A stretch of 64,000 nt of DNA from Prochlorococcus sp. AG-409-J16 (GTDB lineage Bacteria > Cyanobacteriota > Cyanobacteriia > PCC-6307 > Cyanobiaceae), in assembly GCA_003215655.1 (NCBI GenBank), contig QCKB01000001.1:554427-618426 (forward strand), read 5' to 3'. Shown here piece after piece: positions 39,037 through 47,907 of this stretch. The notes under the pieces are model-generated. The model saw only the letters and a program-made list of their open reading frames with translations. It was not told the DNA's origin and did no database searches. Each line of letters opens with the position of its first letter. Positions within the stretch are counted from its first letter, which is position 1. Position numbers and translations under genes: made by a program.

Positions 39037-39399
39037 ATGCCAACCATTCGTTTTGCCAGAGAAGGAAGAGATGTTAATTGCCAGATTGGAGAAAATCTTC
39101 GTGAGGTTGCGTTGCGGGAAGGATTAGAACTTTATGGTTTCAAGGGAAAGATTGGCAACTGTGGAGGATATGGACAATGTAGAACTTGCACTATCTCCAT
39201 TGAAAGCGGAGGCTCTAAATCATTAAGTCCTACTACTCAAGTAGAAAGTGATCTCTTAAAAAAAAGCCCAAAGAACTGGCGACTAGCATGCCAAGCTTTA
39301 GTACAGGGTTCTGCTGTAGTACTGACAAGACCACAATCACCACCAAAAGATTTAAAGAAGTTAATAGATATAGCTAATAGCGTTAAACTCCCTAATTAG
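39037..39399 (+). CDS. 2Fe-2S ferredoxin-like protein
   Basis: A 120-residue protein from ATG 39037 (MPTIRFAREGRDVNCQIGEN). The plant-type cluster binding pattern is NCGGYGQCRTC (about residues 45-55) with the fourth Cys in LACQALV. Unlike PetF it is basic in places and has an extended C-terminus (PQSPPKDLKKLIDIANSVK), so it probably serves a specialised partner. It might be linked to redox steps such as NirA, but it is 4 kb away. Confidence 0.82.
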   Translation: MPTIRFAREGRDVNCQIGENLREVALREGLELYGFKGKIGNCGGYGQCRTCTISIESGGSKSLSPTTQVESDLLKKSPKNWRLACQALVQGSAVVLTRPQSPPKDLKKLIDIANSVKLPN

Positions 39400-39470
39400 G
39401 AATATCTAAATAGATTTCCACTTAAAAAGAAAAGAAAACTTTTTAGAAAGTAACCTATTAATTTCAAAGG

Positions 39471-39581
39471 TTAGTGAGGTATAAAATCTAGTATTAAAAA
39501 CCCAACACCAGCAGCAAATATGGCTGAAATAGCAATCGCTATCAAACCAGGTACCATTCCTCCACCTTCTTCAGAAGCCAT
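39471..39581 (-). CDS. Single-TM mini-protein, 36 residues
   Basis: Reads MASEEGGGMVPGLIAIAI, then SAIFAAGVGFLILDFIPH. An acidic Gly-rich N-terminus, one hydrophobic helix (about residues 11-33) and a short tail give the layout of small photosynthetic-complex subunits, but I cannot match it to PetG, PsaI, PsbX or another named subunit. Confidence 0.6.
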   Translation of the reverse strand: MASEEGGGMVPGLIAIAISAIFAAGVGFLILDFIPH

Positions 39582-39817
39582 TTTTGGGTAATTGAATTGA
39601 GACAGTCTAAATATAAGAACATTCGAAGAGTTATGCAAATAATTAACGACCTATAGATATTTTATTTAGGGCAATCAACTTGAGAGCGACCTTTCTTGTC
39701 TAAACAACTGGCTTGAGCAATTTAATGTTTAGCTTATAATACTGAGATTAATATCTTATCTATCTTCCATATAAGACATTAAATGAATAGCTTGATTATT
39801 AAAATCGAAATGGGTAT

Positions 39818-39958
39818 TCAGTGATTTACTAATCTTTCAAAAATTAACGCCAATATAAAACCTTTGAAGAAAACAAGCCAAAGCAAACCGTAATCACTAA
39901 GGCCAAGCTTAGCTTGATACCAAGAGATAAAGCGCTTATGCATCTCAACAAATCCCAT
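39818..39958 (-). CDS. 46-residue mini-protein, paralogue A
   Basis: MGFVEMHKRFISWYQAKLGL, then SDYGLLWLVFFKGFILALIF. It shares the pattern HKRFxxWYQxKLGLxDYGLxW with the 50-residue gene 160 bases away. The C-terminal half is hydrophobic and ends with ERLVNH. It is probably a membrane-associated picocyanobacterial family. Function unknown. Confidence 0.7.
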   Translation of the reverse strand: MGFVEMHKRFISWYQAKLGLSDYGLLWLVFFKGFILALIFERLVNH

Positions 39959-40121
39959 TGCGAAAAAGCTATTAACTTATCAATAAATTTAAAACATTTT
40001 GAAAAGCGAAACCTAAAATTATTATTCAGATTTTGATTTTTTATTTCAAGGTGGCTCAGTGCATATTATTTGTATAGTTCTTACCAGGGACCAATCAATT
40101 TAAATAGAATTATAATCAATT

Positions 40122-40274
40122 CTATTTCATTAAAGTATGCACTATCAACCTTTCAACAATAAGACCAACAAAAACTCCATCAAAAAATCTGAACCAAATA
40201 AGGCCATAATCAGTCAACCCTAATTTCTTTTGATACCACGCCATAAAGCGCTTATGCTTGTTAATTAAATTCAT
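40122..40274 (-). CDS. 50-residue mini-protein, paralogue B
   Basis: MNLINKHKRFMAWYQKKLGL, then TDYGLIWFRFFDGVFVGLIV and ERLIVHTLMK. It is a tandem duplicate of the neighbouring 46-residue gene, sharing HKRF, WYQ, KLGL, DYGL and ER(L) residues. The same-strand tandem placement suggests a recent local duplication. Confidence 0.7.
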   Translation of the reverse strand: MNLINKHKRFMAWYQKKLGLTDYGLIWFRFFDGVFVGLIVERLIVHTLMK

Positions 40275-40442
40275 TTCCAATTCCAACTAAGTCTATTATA
40301 AGTGGCGAGTCACTAGTAGCCACATAATTAATATCAGCCAACCTATGATTTTGACTTGAAATAGAAATTTAATTTTAAATAGTTAGACTCATAGATATCT
40401 TATTCAAAAGCAATTTAAGCATAAATATCTTAAATATGACTT

Positions 40443-40958
40443 CTATAGATCAATTGCATCTACAAACACTTTACATAACGCAGCAAGCGGATCCCCGCTC
40501 CAATCTTGCAAAGTCCTTTGCATTGGACAATGGCCAGTTGATTGAATTATTTCAAATATTTCACGACCAGTGAGAACATGCTTCCCAACTAGAATTTTAT
40601 TAATTAATTCAATATCACCTCGATTCTTTAAAGCAATAGAGAGTAGTTCATCAAGTGCTTCATCTTGATCTAAACCTTTGAGAGCTGCATGTTTTTGAAA
40701 CTCGTATCTAGCAGCCTGAGAATAAGCTTTTGCTCCTTCATCTGTGAATCTCTTACCAACTAATCCCTTAATGAATTGCTTAGGTACTAAAGCTAATTGG
40801 TCCTCCAATGCAGGACTCTCTATCCAGTCATCTGGTAACGCACTGCGTAAAAGCCTATTAGCAAGCTCTTCAACAGTTAGGTCCTTTGCTTCAGCCAGAG
40901 CTTTTAATGGGATCAGAAGCTCTGGTAAAAGGGATATGCTTAAGGGATCCTTACCCAA
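40443..40958 (-). CDS. Hypothetical soluble helical protein
   Basis: A 171-residue protein. The N-terminal part ISLLPELLIPLKALAEAKDL, followed by TVEELANRLLRSALPDDW, resembles the two-helix region of ribbon-helix-helix proteins. The rest is charged helices, with CPMQRTLQDWSGDPLAALCK near the C-terminus. A DNA-binding role is possible but unproven. Confidence 0.65.
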   Translation of the reverse strand: MGKDPLSISLLPELLIPLKALAEAKDLTVEELANRLLRSALPDDWIESPALEDQLALVPKQFIKGLVGKRFTDEGAKAYSQAARYEFQKHAALKGLDQDEALDELLSIALKNRGDIELINKILVGKHVLTGREIFEIIQSTGHCPMQRTLQDWSGDPLAALCKVFVDAIDL

Positions 40959-41218
40959 CCCAGCCAGTAAGTATAATTCTATACAAACTAGCTCAATATT
41001 GTATTTATTGCTACTTTACAACTGGTTCTTACACCAAAGGAAGGTTTCTTATCTCTTTCTTTCAATTAAATACTACCGGAGAAGCAATGAGTACCTAAGG
41101 CTGAGAAATAATGCTCTAAAAGTCTAGCTGATTATTCTAATAGCAAGAGAATAGCCTGCTGGAAATGAAAATAACTACTAATTATAAAATTAGTTTTTAC
41201 TTTCTAAGTATATTTACA

Positions 41219-42046
41219 TTAAAAAAGCATATCTCTTTCCATAGGGTCTATACCTCCAAGTTGTTTAGGCTTGGATAGGTGATATCCAAAATAAAAGACA
41301 ACACAATTGGTATACACCCTAAAAGAGGTAACCAAATCATCCCTGCCCAAAACACTATAATTACCAGTAGTTTCACTTATTCTCCTTGGTATTTTGCCCT
41401 CATTGTCAAAAGACATTTGTACTCTTTTTAAGAAATCTCTATTTACAACATCTATCATTTCTACTAAAAATTTCCTAAGTGTTAAACCTAAATGATAAGA
41501 CTCTTGCCTTAAATTAAAACCTTTACTTCTATCTATATATGTATTCTTACCACTTTCCCATGCATACATGCATTCAATATCCTCTATTACATATACACCT
41601 TCTGGCTTCATATAATTACTTAAAACATCAAAAGATGACAGCCAATGATCATTATGATGACTACCATCATCTACAACAAGGTCAAAACCATTAAACGATG
41701 ACATTGCATGCTTGCCTGTATATGAAAGTACTTCTTTATTGCCTTGAGTATCTGTAGCCAAATGAACTCTTCCAGGGAAGTCCTCAAGTAATTTCTCTCT
41801 ATATACCTTGTTATAGTCTGAGGAATTACCAATATCAAGACCATAAACGACCACCCTTTCATCAACCATTAAGAATGCTCTTATCGTTTGATAGGTTCTA
41901 TTCCCTATTTCAAAAATACAAATTTTCTCATTTTCGCCTTTGGAATTAATTAGATTCTCAAGAATCCGAGGATATATATGGTGAAACTCGTGTAGATTAT
42001 TAGAGCCAGCATTCAGGAATTTCTCCTTGATCTCTCTTTCCTTCAT
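41219..42046 (-). CDS. MycE/cephalosporin-hydroxylase-like methyltransferase
   Basis: A 275-residue class I SAM-type protein. The nucleotide-fold motif is ICIFEIGNRTYQTIRAFL (about residues 43-60); the strand YGLDIGNSSDYN follows; and FDLVVDDGSHHNDHWLSSFD with MKPEGVYVIEDIE matches macrocin/MycE-type O-methyltransferases, where the DDGSH motif binds metal. These usually methylate sugars or antibiotic glycans. Near the sulfotransferases it could decorate the same surface product (inference). Motif I is atypical (EIGNRT rather than EIGxxxG). Confidence 0.75.
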   Translation of the reverse strand: MKEREIKEKFLNAGSNNLHEFHHIYPRILENLINSKGENEKICIFEIGNRTYQTIRAFLMVDERVVVYGLDIGNSSDYNKVYREKLLEDFPGRVHLATDTQGNKEVLSYTGKHAMSSFNGFDLVVDDGSHHNDHWLSSFDVLSNYMKPEGVYVIEDIECMYAWESGKNTYIDRSKGFNLRQESYHLGLTLRKFLVEMIDVVNRDFLKRVQMSFDNEGKIPRRISETTGNYSVLGRDDLVTSFRVYTNCVVFYFGYHLSKPKQLGGIDPMERDMLF

Positions 42047-42324
42047 AAGTCAGGTCATTCTTCTATAGATTTTATCCATTTACTTGCCATTAGTACAATC
42101 AAAACCTATCGGCTTTATATATAAATTCTTTTAAATCCAACTCGCATTTGAAATTGGCAGCTTAAAGATTATGAGTTTTGTGTCCTGACGAACGACATCT
42201 TGTCGGACATGTAGCTATGAATAGAGAATACTAAATCCTATCGAGCTTAATTTTCTTAAGAGCAAACCCACAAGATCTATAGCAGTCGAATGGATCTCGT
42301 AAATTCACCCTCCAACCATAAGCC

Positions 42325-42744
42325 ATGACAACTCTTCTATACCGCGGCCAGAAGTACATCCCATACAAAGATAAAGGTCCAGTTAAGACAATAAAATTGA
42401 GCTATACGCAAAGTACGTATAGTAAAAAACGATATGAGCTTTCAAAGACTAGCCATCTACTAACTTATAGAGGAATAAAGTATATCCCTCTAGCCTATAA
42501 AGGTTTCTTAAATGAGGTAAAAAATAAAGTTTCACAAAAAGAAGTCTTTTTATTAGCAAAAGACCTTATAAATGCGCAGTTTACACATGGGGATGATGAA
42601 CTTTGCAGGAGATTATGGGATGAAGTTGGGTTACGAAGAATTGATCCTAATCGAGTTATCAACCTCATGTATACATGCTGCTCGGATAATAATGATCAGA
42701 GTATGAAAGAAGCAGATAGAAGCTACATTGAAAGTGACTATTAG
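42325..42744 (+). CDS. DUF4278-repeat protein
   Basis: A 139-residue protein with two copies of the YRGxKYIP motif: LLYRGQKYIPYKDKG (residues 4-18) and LTYRGIKYIPLAYKG (about 46-60). This is the DUF4278 pattern common in cyanobacteria, function unknown. The C-terminal half is soluble and helical, with several Cys and His. It is likely paralogous by internal duplication. Confidence 0.72.
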   Translation: MTTLLYRGQKYIPYKDKGPVKTIKLSYTQSTYSKKRYELSKTSHLLTYRGIKYIPLAYKGFLNEVKNKVSQKEVFLLAKDLINAQFTHGDDELCRRLWDEVGLRRIDPNRVINLMYTCCSDNNDQSMKEADRSYIESDY

Positions 42745-42830
42745 AAGAAACTTTTTTAGAACATCAATCTTTGAAAGAGACGTAAGTACTAATTTCAGTG
42801 GATCTAATTGAATATGAGCCTAGTGAAGAG

Positions 42831-42854
42831 CTACTAAAAACTAGTTTTTAGTAG
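42831..42854. repeat. Perfect 24-base palindrome
   Basis: A perfect inverted repeat with 12-base arms and no spacer, centred on ACTAGT. It lies between the DUF4278 gene and a small downstream frame. It could be an operator, or part of a terminator (no T-run). Confidence 0.7.
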
Positions 42855-42925
42855 CAAAAGCGTCATTAAAGCACCTATTTTGAGGAATAGATTTAAGATA
42901 TAGATCATAAAATGAGAACAGCTTC

Positions 42926-43120
42926 ATGATCAAAGAAGGATACGATAAAAAATCTGAATATGAATTAAACCGCATTAATCCTAAGGAAAGGATGCGGTCA
43001 AGTAATAAGCAAACTAACAAAAGGAACCTTTCTAGAGATATTGTTGCGATGAAGAAGGTCCTGCAAATGCTAAGGCAAGGTGCTATCACCTGGATCGGAG
43101 AGATAGGTAGGAAGTATTAA
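42926..43120 (+). CDS. Small basic hypothetical protein
   Basis: A 64-residue Lys/Arg/Asn-rich soluble frame beginning MIKEGYDKKSEYELNR and ending AITWIGEIGRKY. Its composition is more protein-like than the overlapping leftward frame. No family recognised. Confidence 0.35.
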   Translation: MIKEGYDKKSEYELNRINPKERMRSSNKQTNKRNLSRDIVAMKKVLQMLRQGAITWIGEIGRKY

Positions 43121-43285
43121 TTGTAGGAATTGATAGCTCCAAAATATAAATAAGGAGTTAAGCGTTAAAACCTGGTTGGAGGAATAAGAATATAGTTAAT
43201 CGCTCAAAATCTATTTGAGTTTTAGTAATTTACAATTAACTATATAGATAGGATTGCTAGGTACAACAAAGTTATCATATTCTTT

Positions 43286-43327
43286 GTATCAACTGTAACA
43301 AAAAAATAAAGTCAACGAAAATATATT
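43286..43327 (+). promoter_or_regulatory. Probable NtcA-activated promoter of nirA
   Basis: GTA at 43286-43288 is separated by exactly 8 bases from AAC at 43297-43299 (TGTA-N8-AACA; the consensus is GTA-N8-TAC). After exactly 22 bases comes TATATT at 43322-43327, a fit to the TANNNT -10 element. This spacing is the known NtcA class II layout in cyanobacteria. The site lies 134 bases before the nirA ATG. Confidence 0.75.
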
Positions 43328-43460
43328 TTTGTCTTATCTGATACAGATCAACTACCCTACAAAAGGTGTTAATGGTTGATGAAAATTTTAAGCTTACTAA
43401 GAGCTCTATATTGAATATGATGGCCCATATCATCATATTTAAAATCTCATCTTGTTAATC

Positions 43461-45065
43461 ATGAAAGCCTATCTAGAAGGGAAAAAACTTAATAAAATTG
43501 AAAAGAATAAAGCTGATAAAGATGGACTTCTTGTTGGAACGGAAATAGAAAAATTCGCTCAACTAGGATGGGAACAAGTCGACAAAACAGATTTAGAACT
43601 GCGCCTGAAATGGTATGGAATGTTCTGGCGACCTAAGTCTCCAGGGAAATTCATGTTACGTCTAAGAATTCCAAATGGTGTACTTAACGCTCATCAAATG
43701 AATATAATTGCATCAATAGTAGGAAGATATGGTGAAGATGGAAGTTGTGATATTACTACTCGGCAAAATCTTCAATTACGTGGAATTCTTATTAGTGATC
43801 TTCCAGAGATACTTAAGAGGCTAAAGGAAGCTGGACTAGATACCATCCAATCTGGATTCGATAATCCAAGAAATGTTACTGGTAACCCCCTAGCAGGAAT
43901 AGATCCCGAGGAGATCATTGACACAAGAGATTTTACTTTTAAGTTAGAACAATTTCTTACAAATAATGGAGCTGGAAATTCAGAATTCTCAAATCTCCCT
44001 AGAAAGTGGAACACCGCAGTTGCTGGATCTAAAGACAATTTCCTCCTCCACAATGACATTGTTTTTCACCCTGTCAGAAAAAATGGGGTACTTGGATTTG
44101 GTGTTTGGATAGGAGGGATCTTGTCTTCACAGCTAAATGAGTACGCAATACCTCTAAATGCATGGATAAAACCTGAAGACCTATGCCTTTTCACAGGCAT
44201 TGTTATTTCAATCTGGAGAGATAATGGTGAGCGGAATAAACGCCAAAGAGGAAGGTTTAGGTTTTTCCTAAACGATCTAGGCATTGAGAAGTTCCGCTCA
44301 ATGGTTGAAGAGAGATTTGGTCATATAGAAAACGATCCTGGGTCATCCTTTACGAATACACCACGTTCAATATTTGGGATAAAACATCAAAAGCAAAAGA
44401 ATCTCAACTATGCAGGACTTCATATACCTGTAGGAAGATTAACCAGTGAAGATATGCAAGAAATTGCTTCTTTAAGTAGTGAATATGGCAATGGTGAAAT
44501 AAGGCTTACAGAAGACCAAAATGTAATCATTCCTAATATACATACGAACAAAGTAAAATATTTCAAAGAAGATAAATTGTTAAATAGATTTCCACTGAAC
44601 CCAAGTCCAATTTCAGCAGGGACTGTTTCATGTACTGGAAGTACTTACTGCAGTTTTGCACTAACAAATACAAAAGACCAAGCTCTACAAATATCTAAGG
44701 AGCTTGATGAAGAGCTAGACCTACAAAAAGAAATAAAAATACATTGGACAGGGTGTCCTAATAGTTGCGGCCAAGCTTATATGGGCGCAATAGGTCTAAC
44801 AGGAACAAAAGTGAAAGATAAAAATGGGAAAATCTCAGATGGGTTTTCAATATGCATCGGAGGAGAGCAAGGCCCAAACCCAAAAGTAGGGGAGCTAAGA
44901 TACAAATCAATATTAAAGGATAATATAAAAGATGTATTAAAAGAAATATTAGTTGATAATTACTCTGCATCACCAAAGAATCAATCACTTATTAGGCTAA
45001 GAAAAACTTTCAATAGATTAAAGAGTTTAATCCACAATTACAGAAGAAGCAGTCAATCACCATAG
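43461..45065 (+). CDS. nirA: Ferredoxin-nitrite reductase
   Basis: A 534-residue enzyme from ATG 43461 reducing nitrite to ammonium with six electrons from ferredoxin. It uses sirohaem and a 4Fe-4S cluster; the cluster Cys are in TVSCTGSTYCSFAL and TGCPNSCGQ. The duplicated sulfite/nitrite reductase repeats are present (NVTGNPLAGID and similar). A TTG three codons earlier is a less likely start. focA, the nitrite permease, follows. No nitrate reductase is present, so the cell probably uses nitrite but this window cannot show nitrate use. Confidence 0.96.
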   Translation: MKAYLEGKKLNKIEKNKADKDGLLVGTEIEKFAQLGWEQVDKTDLELRLKWYGMFWRPKSPGKFMLRLRIPNGVLNAHQMNIIASIVGRYGEDGSCDITTRQNLQLRGILISDLPEILKRLKEAGLDTIQSGFDNPRNVTGNPLAGIDPEEIIDTRDFTFKLEQFLTNNGAGNSEFSNLPRKWNTAVAGSKDNFLLHNDIVFHPVRKNGVLGFGVWIGGILSSQLNEYAIPLNAWIKPEDLCLFTGIVISIWRDNGERNKRQRGRFRFFLNDLGIEKFRSMVEERFGHIENDPGSSFTNTPRSIFGIKHQKQKNLNYAGLHIPVGRLTSEDMQEIASLSSEYGNGEIRLTEDQNVIIPNIHTNKVKYFKEDKLLNRFPLNPSPISAGTVSCTGSTYCSFALTNTKDQALQISKELDEELDLQKEIKIHWTGCPNSCGQAYMGAIGLTGTKVKDKNGKISDGFSICIGGEQGPNPKVGELRYKSILKDNIKDVLKEILVDNYSASPKNQSLIRLRKTFNRLKSLIHNYRRSSQSP

Positions 45066-45109
45066 GCTGCTTCTTTTACATAGTTCAAACATCTGACTCT
45101 CAATTCACT

Positions 45110-45253
45110 ATGCAATCAAAATCCAAGCATAATCACTTGCTATCTAAAGTATTTACCTGGCTAATTAAAGCTAGCAAGGAGCAACCTGCAATTAACCGCA
45201 AAGATGGAAGCCAAGATCCATTCTCAAGGCTAATGAATTTAATAAGTGATTAA
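45110..45253 (+). CDS. 47-residue hypothetical protein between nirA and focA
   Basis: An ATG frame: basic amphipathic MQSKSKHNHLLSKVFTWLIK, then KEQPAINRKDGSQDPFSRLM. It is on the same strand as nirA and focA and fills most of the gap between them, so it would be co-transcribed. Unknown function. Confidence 0.45.
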   Translation: MQSKSKHNHLLSKVFTWLIKASKEQPAINRKDGSQDPFSRLMNLISD

Positions 45254-45292
45254 CTAAATCATAGTCATACTTTCACAACCGATATTAAAACC

Positions 45293-46204
45293 ATGAATTC
45301 AAGTGCATCACAAATGGACTATGTCCTCCCAAATGAATTAGTTGATGGGATGATTGCTGCTGGCGGCAAAAAGTCAACTGTAAGCATAAAAAACTTGCTT
45401 GTGCGTGGATTCTATTCAGGTGCAATTCTTGGTTTAGCAACCTGCCTTGCAATCACAGTAGGTATTCAATCTGGAATGCCTTTTTTAGGATCAGTGATTT
45501 TTCCATTTGGGTTTGCAAGCATAGTGCTTTTTGGCATGGAGCTAGTTACTGGTAATTTTGCGCTATTGCCAATGGCTACATGGGCAGGAAAATCATCATG
45601 GAGAGCTACATTTCGTAATTGGACCTGGGTTTGGATAGGCAATTTCTTAGGGACACTTCTTGTAGCAATTTTGCTCTCAATAAGTTTGACCAGTGCTGGA
45701 ACTATTGAACCATTATCTGCTGCAGATGGTGGAAAAGGTTGGGCAATAGTAGCCGCTAAAATTATTTCTATAAATCAAGCTAATGTTATTACGAAATATT
45801 CATCTTTAGGTTCTACTGGACTTTTTCTAGCCTTTATAAGAGGGGTGATTGCTAACTGGCTTGTATGCCTTGGGGTAACAATGGCACTAGTAAGTAAAAG
45901 TGTTCCAGGTAAACTTCTTGCATGCTGGCTACCAATTACTGCATTCCAGACAATGGGAATGGAGCATATTGTTGTAAACATGTTTTTGCATACAGCTGGA
46001 CCTCTATTAGGCTCTGGAGTTCAATTTTATAAAGTAATTTTTTGGAATTTTCTACCTGTTACTCTAGGAAACATTATTGGTGGAATGGTGTTTATTGGAA
46101 TGCTCTTTTACAGTACACACAGAACTAGGATGTCTAATGTTCTTCCAAAAGTTCATGATGAAAAGCTTGAAAGAGAACTAGCAGCAGAACTTGGTGCTCG
46201 TTAG
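45293..46204 (+). CDS. focA: Formate/nitrite transporter family, probable nitrite permease
   Basis: A 303-residue membrane channel of the FNT family. About six TM helices are visible (for example SGAILGLATCLAITVGI, FGFASIVLFGMELVTGNFAL, WVWIGNFLGTLLVAILL). The FNT-typical ELVTGNF and EHIVVNMF motifs are present. Next to nirA its substrate is most probably nitrite. Confidence 0.93.
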   Translation: MNSSASQMDYVLPNELVDGMIAAGGKKSTVSIKNLLVRGFYSGAILGLATCLAITVGIQSGMPFLGSVIFPFGFASIVLFGMELVTGNFALLPMATWAGKSSWRATFRNWTWVWIGNFLGTLLVAILLSISLTSAGTIEPLSAADGGKGWAIVAAKIISINQANVITKYSSLGSTGLFLAFIRGVIANWLVCLGVTMALVSKSVPGKLLACWLPITAFQTMGMEHIVVNMFLHTAGPLLGSGVQFYKVIFWNFLPVTLGNIIGGMVFIGMLFYSTHRTRMSNVLPKVHDEKLERELAAELGAR

Positions 46205-46215
46205 AGAAAAGAACT

Positions 46216-46945
46216 GTGAGGCTTAAAGAAGAAAGTATTTGGAAGAAGCTTAATAACGCAGGGAGAGACCCTGTAGACCCTAATTGGCTAGCTGAAGTTT
46301 ACTCAGTCAAGCTTGATCAGGGTCTTCGAATGGCCTTGGCCGAGAAATTAGGGCTTATGGGTAGCAAGAGTTGGCCTATATTAAAGAGACTTATACATAA
46401 AGAAGGAATCCAGCCAGAGCTAATTTATGCTGCTGGGCTTTGCCACCAACATGAAGCTAAGTACTGGTTATTAACTCAACTAGAAGGAACAAAGGGACAA
46501 GACGAACAGCTTAATGTTCTTAAAGCACTAGCCTGCTGGGGGGGGAGACATTCCTATTCCCTTAATTAAAAAGATAATTAGTCAAAAGAGTGCTGCAATT
46601 CGTATAGCTGGATTAGAATTACTTAAATTTAAAGCACATCAACTTAGTGATTCAATCCTTCTAGATATACTAAGAGAGCCTCTAAAAGATTTTAGGGAGC
46701 CAGTCCTAATGAATACTATTAGTATTCTCTCTCGACGTGATAGTGTCGAGATATCATCAATAATAAGAAAATTAGCCTATGAAGGTTCTGACGTAGTAGC
46801 AAAAAAAGCAATTATTGCGCTAGGAAGCATTGGCAATAAATATAGCGAGGATGCATTAACACAACTGACGAAAGAACTTCCTAAAGGGGACAGGCTAGAT
46901 TCAGCCAAGAAACAACTTAAGTATCAACACTGTTTGCATATTTAA
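46216..46945 (+). pseudogene. HEAT-repeat protein gene split by a frameshift in an 8-G run
   Basis: From 46216 the frame encodes HEAT-like helical repeats (LAEKLGLMGSKSWPILKRLI and more) until an 8-G run at 46538-46545, after which it ends at 46569 (117 codons). Removing one G (seven G) restores the frame through ACWGGDIPIPLIKKIISQKS to KYQHCLHI* at 46945, giving about 243 residues with no other stop. Frameshift, phase variation or a sequencing error are all possible. It directly follows focA, so its product could assist nitrite use; some picocyanobacterial nitrite loci carry an extra uncharacterised gene. Confidence 0.8.
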
Positions 46946-47136
46946 ATGGCTTCCTTACACCTTTCTATTACAGGACAGTTCAAGTAAAATTCGTTATCTC
47001 AAATACCCTAAGTATACTTTTAGGGCATCAAAATATAAGCATAAATACGATTCTAAAAAAAACGAGATCTAACAACCTAACCCCAATTAACTTTAAAGTG
47101 AATAACTAAGCCTAATTACTTAAATCAACATAAGAA

Positions 47137-47292
47137 TCAATTCTCAGCCTCTCCTCTTAAGTGAACCTGTACACAATGAGTTACGCATTCCACCCCCTCT
47201 TCATCCAATGAACAGGCAGTGACACATTCGAAATATTCATCAATTGCATCTGTTTCTTGGCTCAAAAGGAGATCTTCTGGACTATTAACCAT
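47137..47292 (-). CDS. Small Cys-containing acidic protein, 51 residues
   Basis: MVNSPEDLLLSQETDAIDEY, then FECVTACSLDEEGVECVTHC. The paired CxxxC motifs (CVTAC and CVTHC) flanking an acidic loop are typical of a small two-helix CX3C domain held by disulfides or metal. It is highly acidic and soluble, a real conserved-looking gene of unknown role. Confidence 0.7.
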   Translation of the reverse strand: MVNSPEDLLLSQETDAIDEYFECVTACSLDEEGVECVTHCVQVHLRGEAEN

Positions 47293-47815
47293 GATTCGCA
47301 CCTATTTCAACTCGGTGCTTTTTAGCATGACTATCTCTTATCAACGCCTTTAATAACTATATATAAACCACCTAAGCAATATTTACTACCCATTTGCAAA
47401 ACCCTAAGGAATGGTAAAATTCAGCTCTCTAAGTGCATTATTTCCTCCTCTTCTGAAAAAAATTATCATTGTTAGGCGAATCAATTAAAACATGAACGTC
47501 AAAATTACTGGTCAATTCATTAGGGTCTATTAAACAGTCATGTAGCAGCTTTAAGTAGATTGGAGGCTAATAAGCTCTAATGATATCTCTATAAGCAAAT
47601 AGCTAACTCAAATAATATAGGGATTACCTAGGTTATAAATATTTGAGGCTATGTCCATGATTTTGCGATCAAAGCACTAATTAATTCCATAGCGAACCTA
47701 TTCTTAACCTATTTTGCCGAAAATAAGCTTAGATTAATTATTAGAAGGCATTCGCCTACCTCAAATGGGAAAAAACTCAATAGTATTTACTCGAGAGGTG
47801 AGCCTCCATACAAAA
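47293..47815. other. Long intergenic stretch
   Basis: These 523 AT-rich bases hold no gene that I can support. Only scattered short frames of 13-25 codons were seen. Confidence 0.5.
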
Positions 47816-47847
47816 ATAGCCAGCGAGCTAAAAAGTTCGCTGGCTAT
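47816..47847 (-). terminator. Hairpin terminator of the cyAbrB gene
   Basis: An 11-base perfect stem (ATAGCCAGCGA / TCGCTGGCTAT) with a 10-base loop lies about 60 bases past the cyAbrB stop. On the minus strand it is followed by TTTTG, so a leftward terminator is favoured. Confidence 0.8.
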
Positions 47848-47907
47848 TAACTGAAAGGACCAACCTAGGTCTAATCCTTTACAAATGTTCGGAACAAAAA
47901 GGATGCT

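Noticed and set aside
45066..45292. Separate NtcA site for focA
   Set aside because: I could not find a GTA-N8-TAC pattern; focA more likely uses the nirA promoter.
47411..47488. 25-codon frame beginning MVKFSSLSALFPPL
   Set aside because: Too short and with no homologue I recognise.
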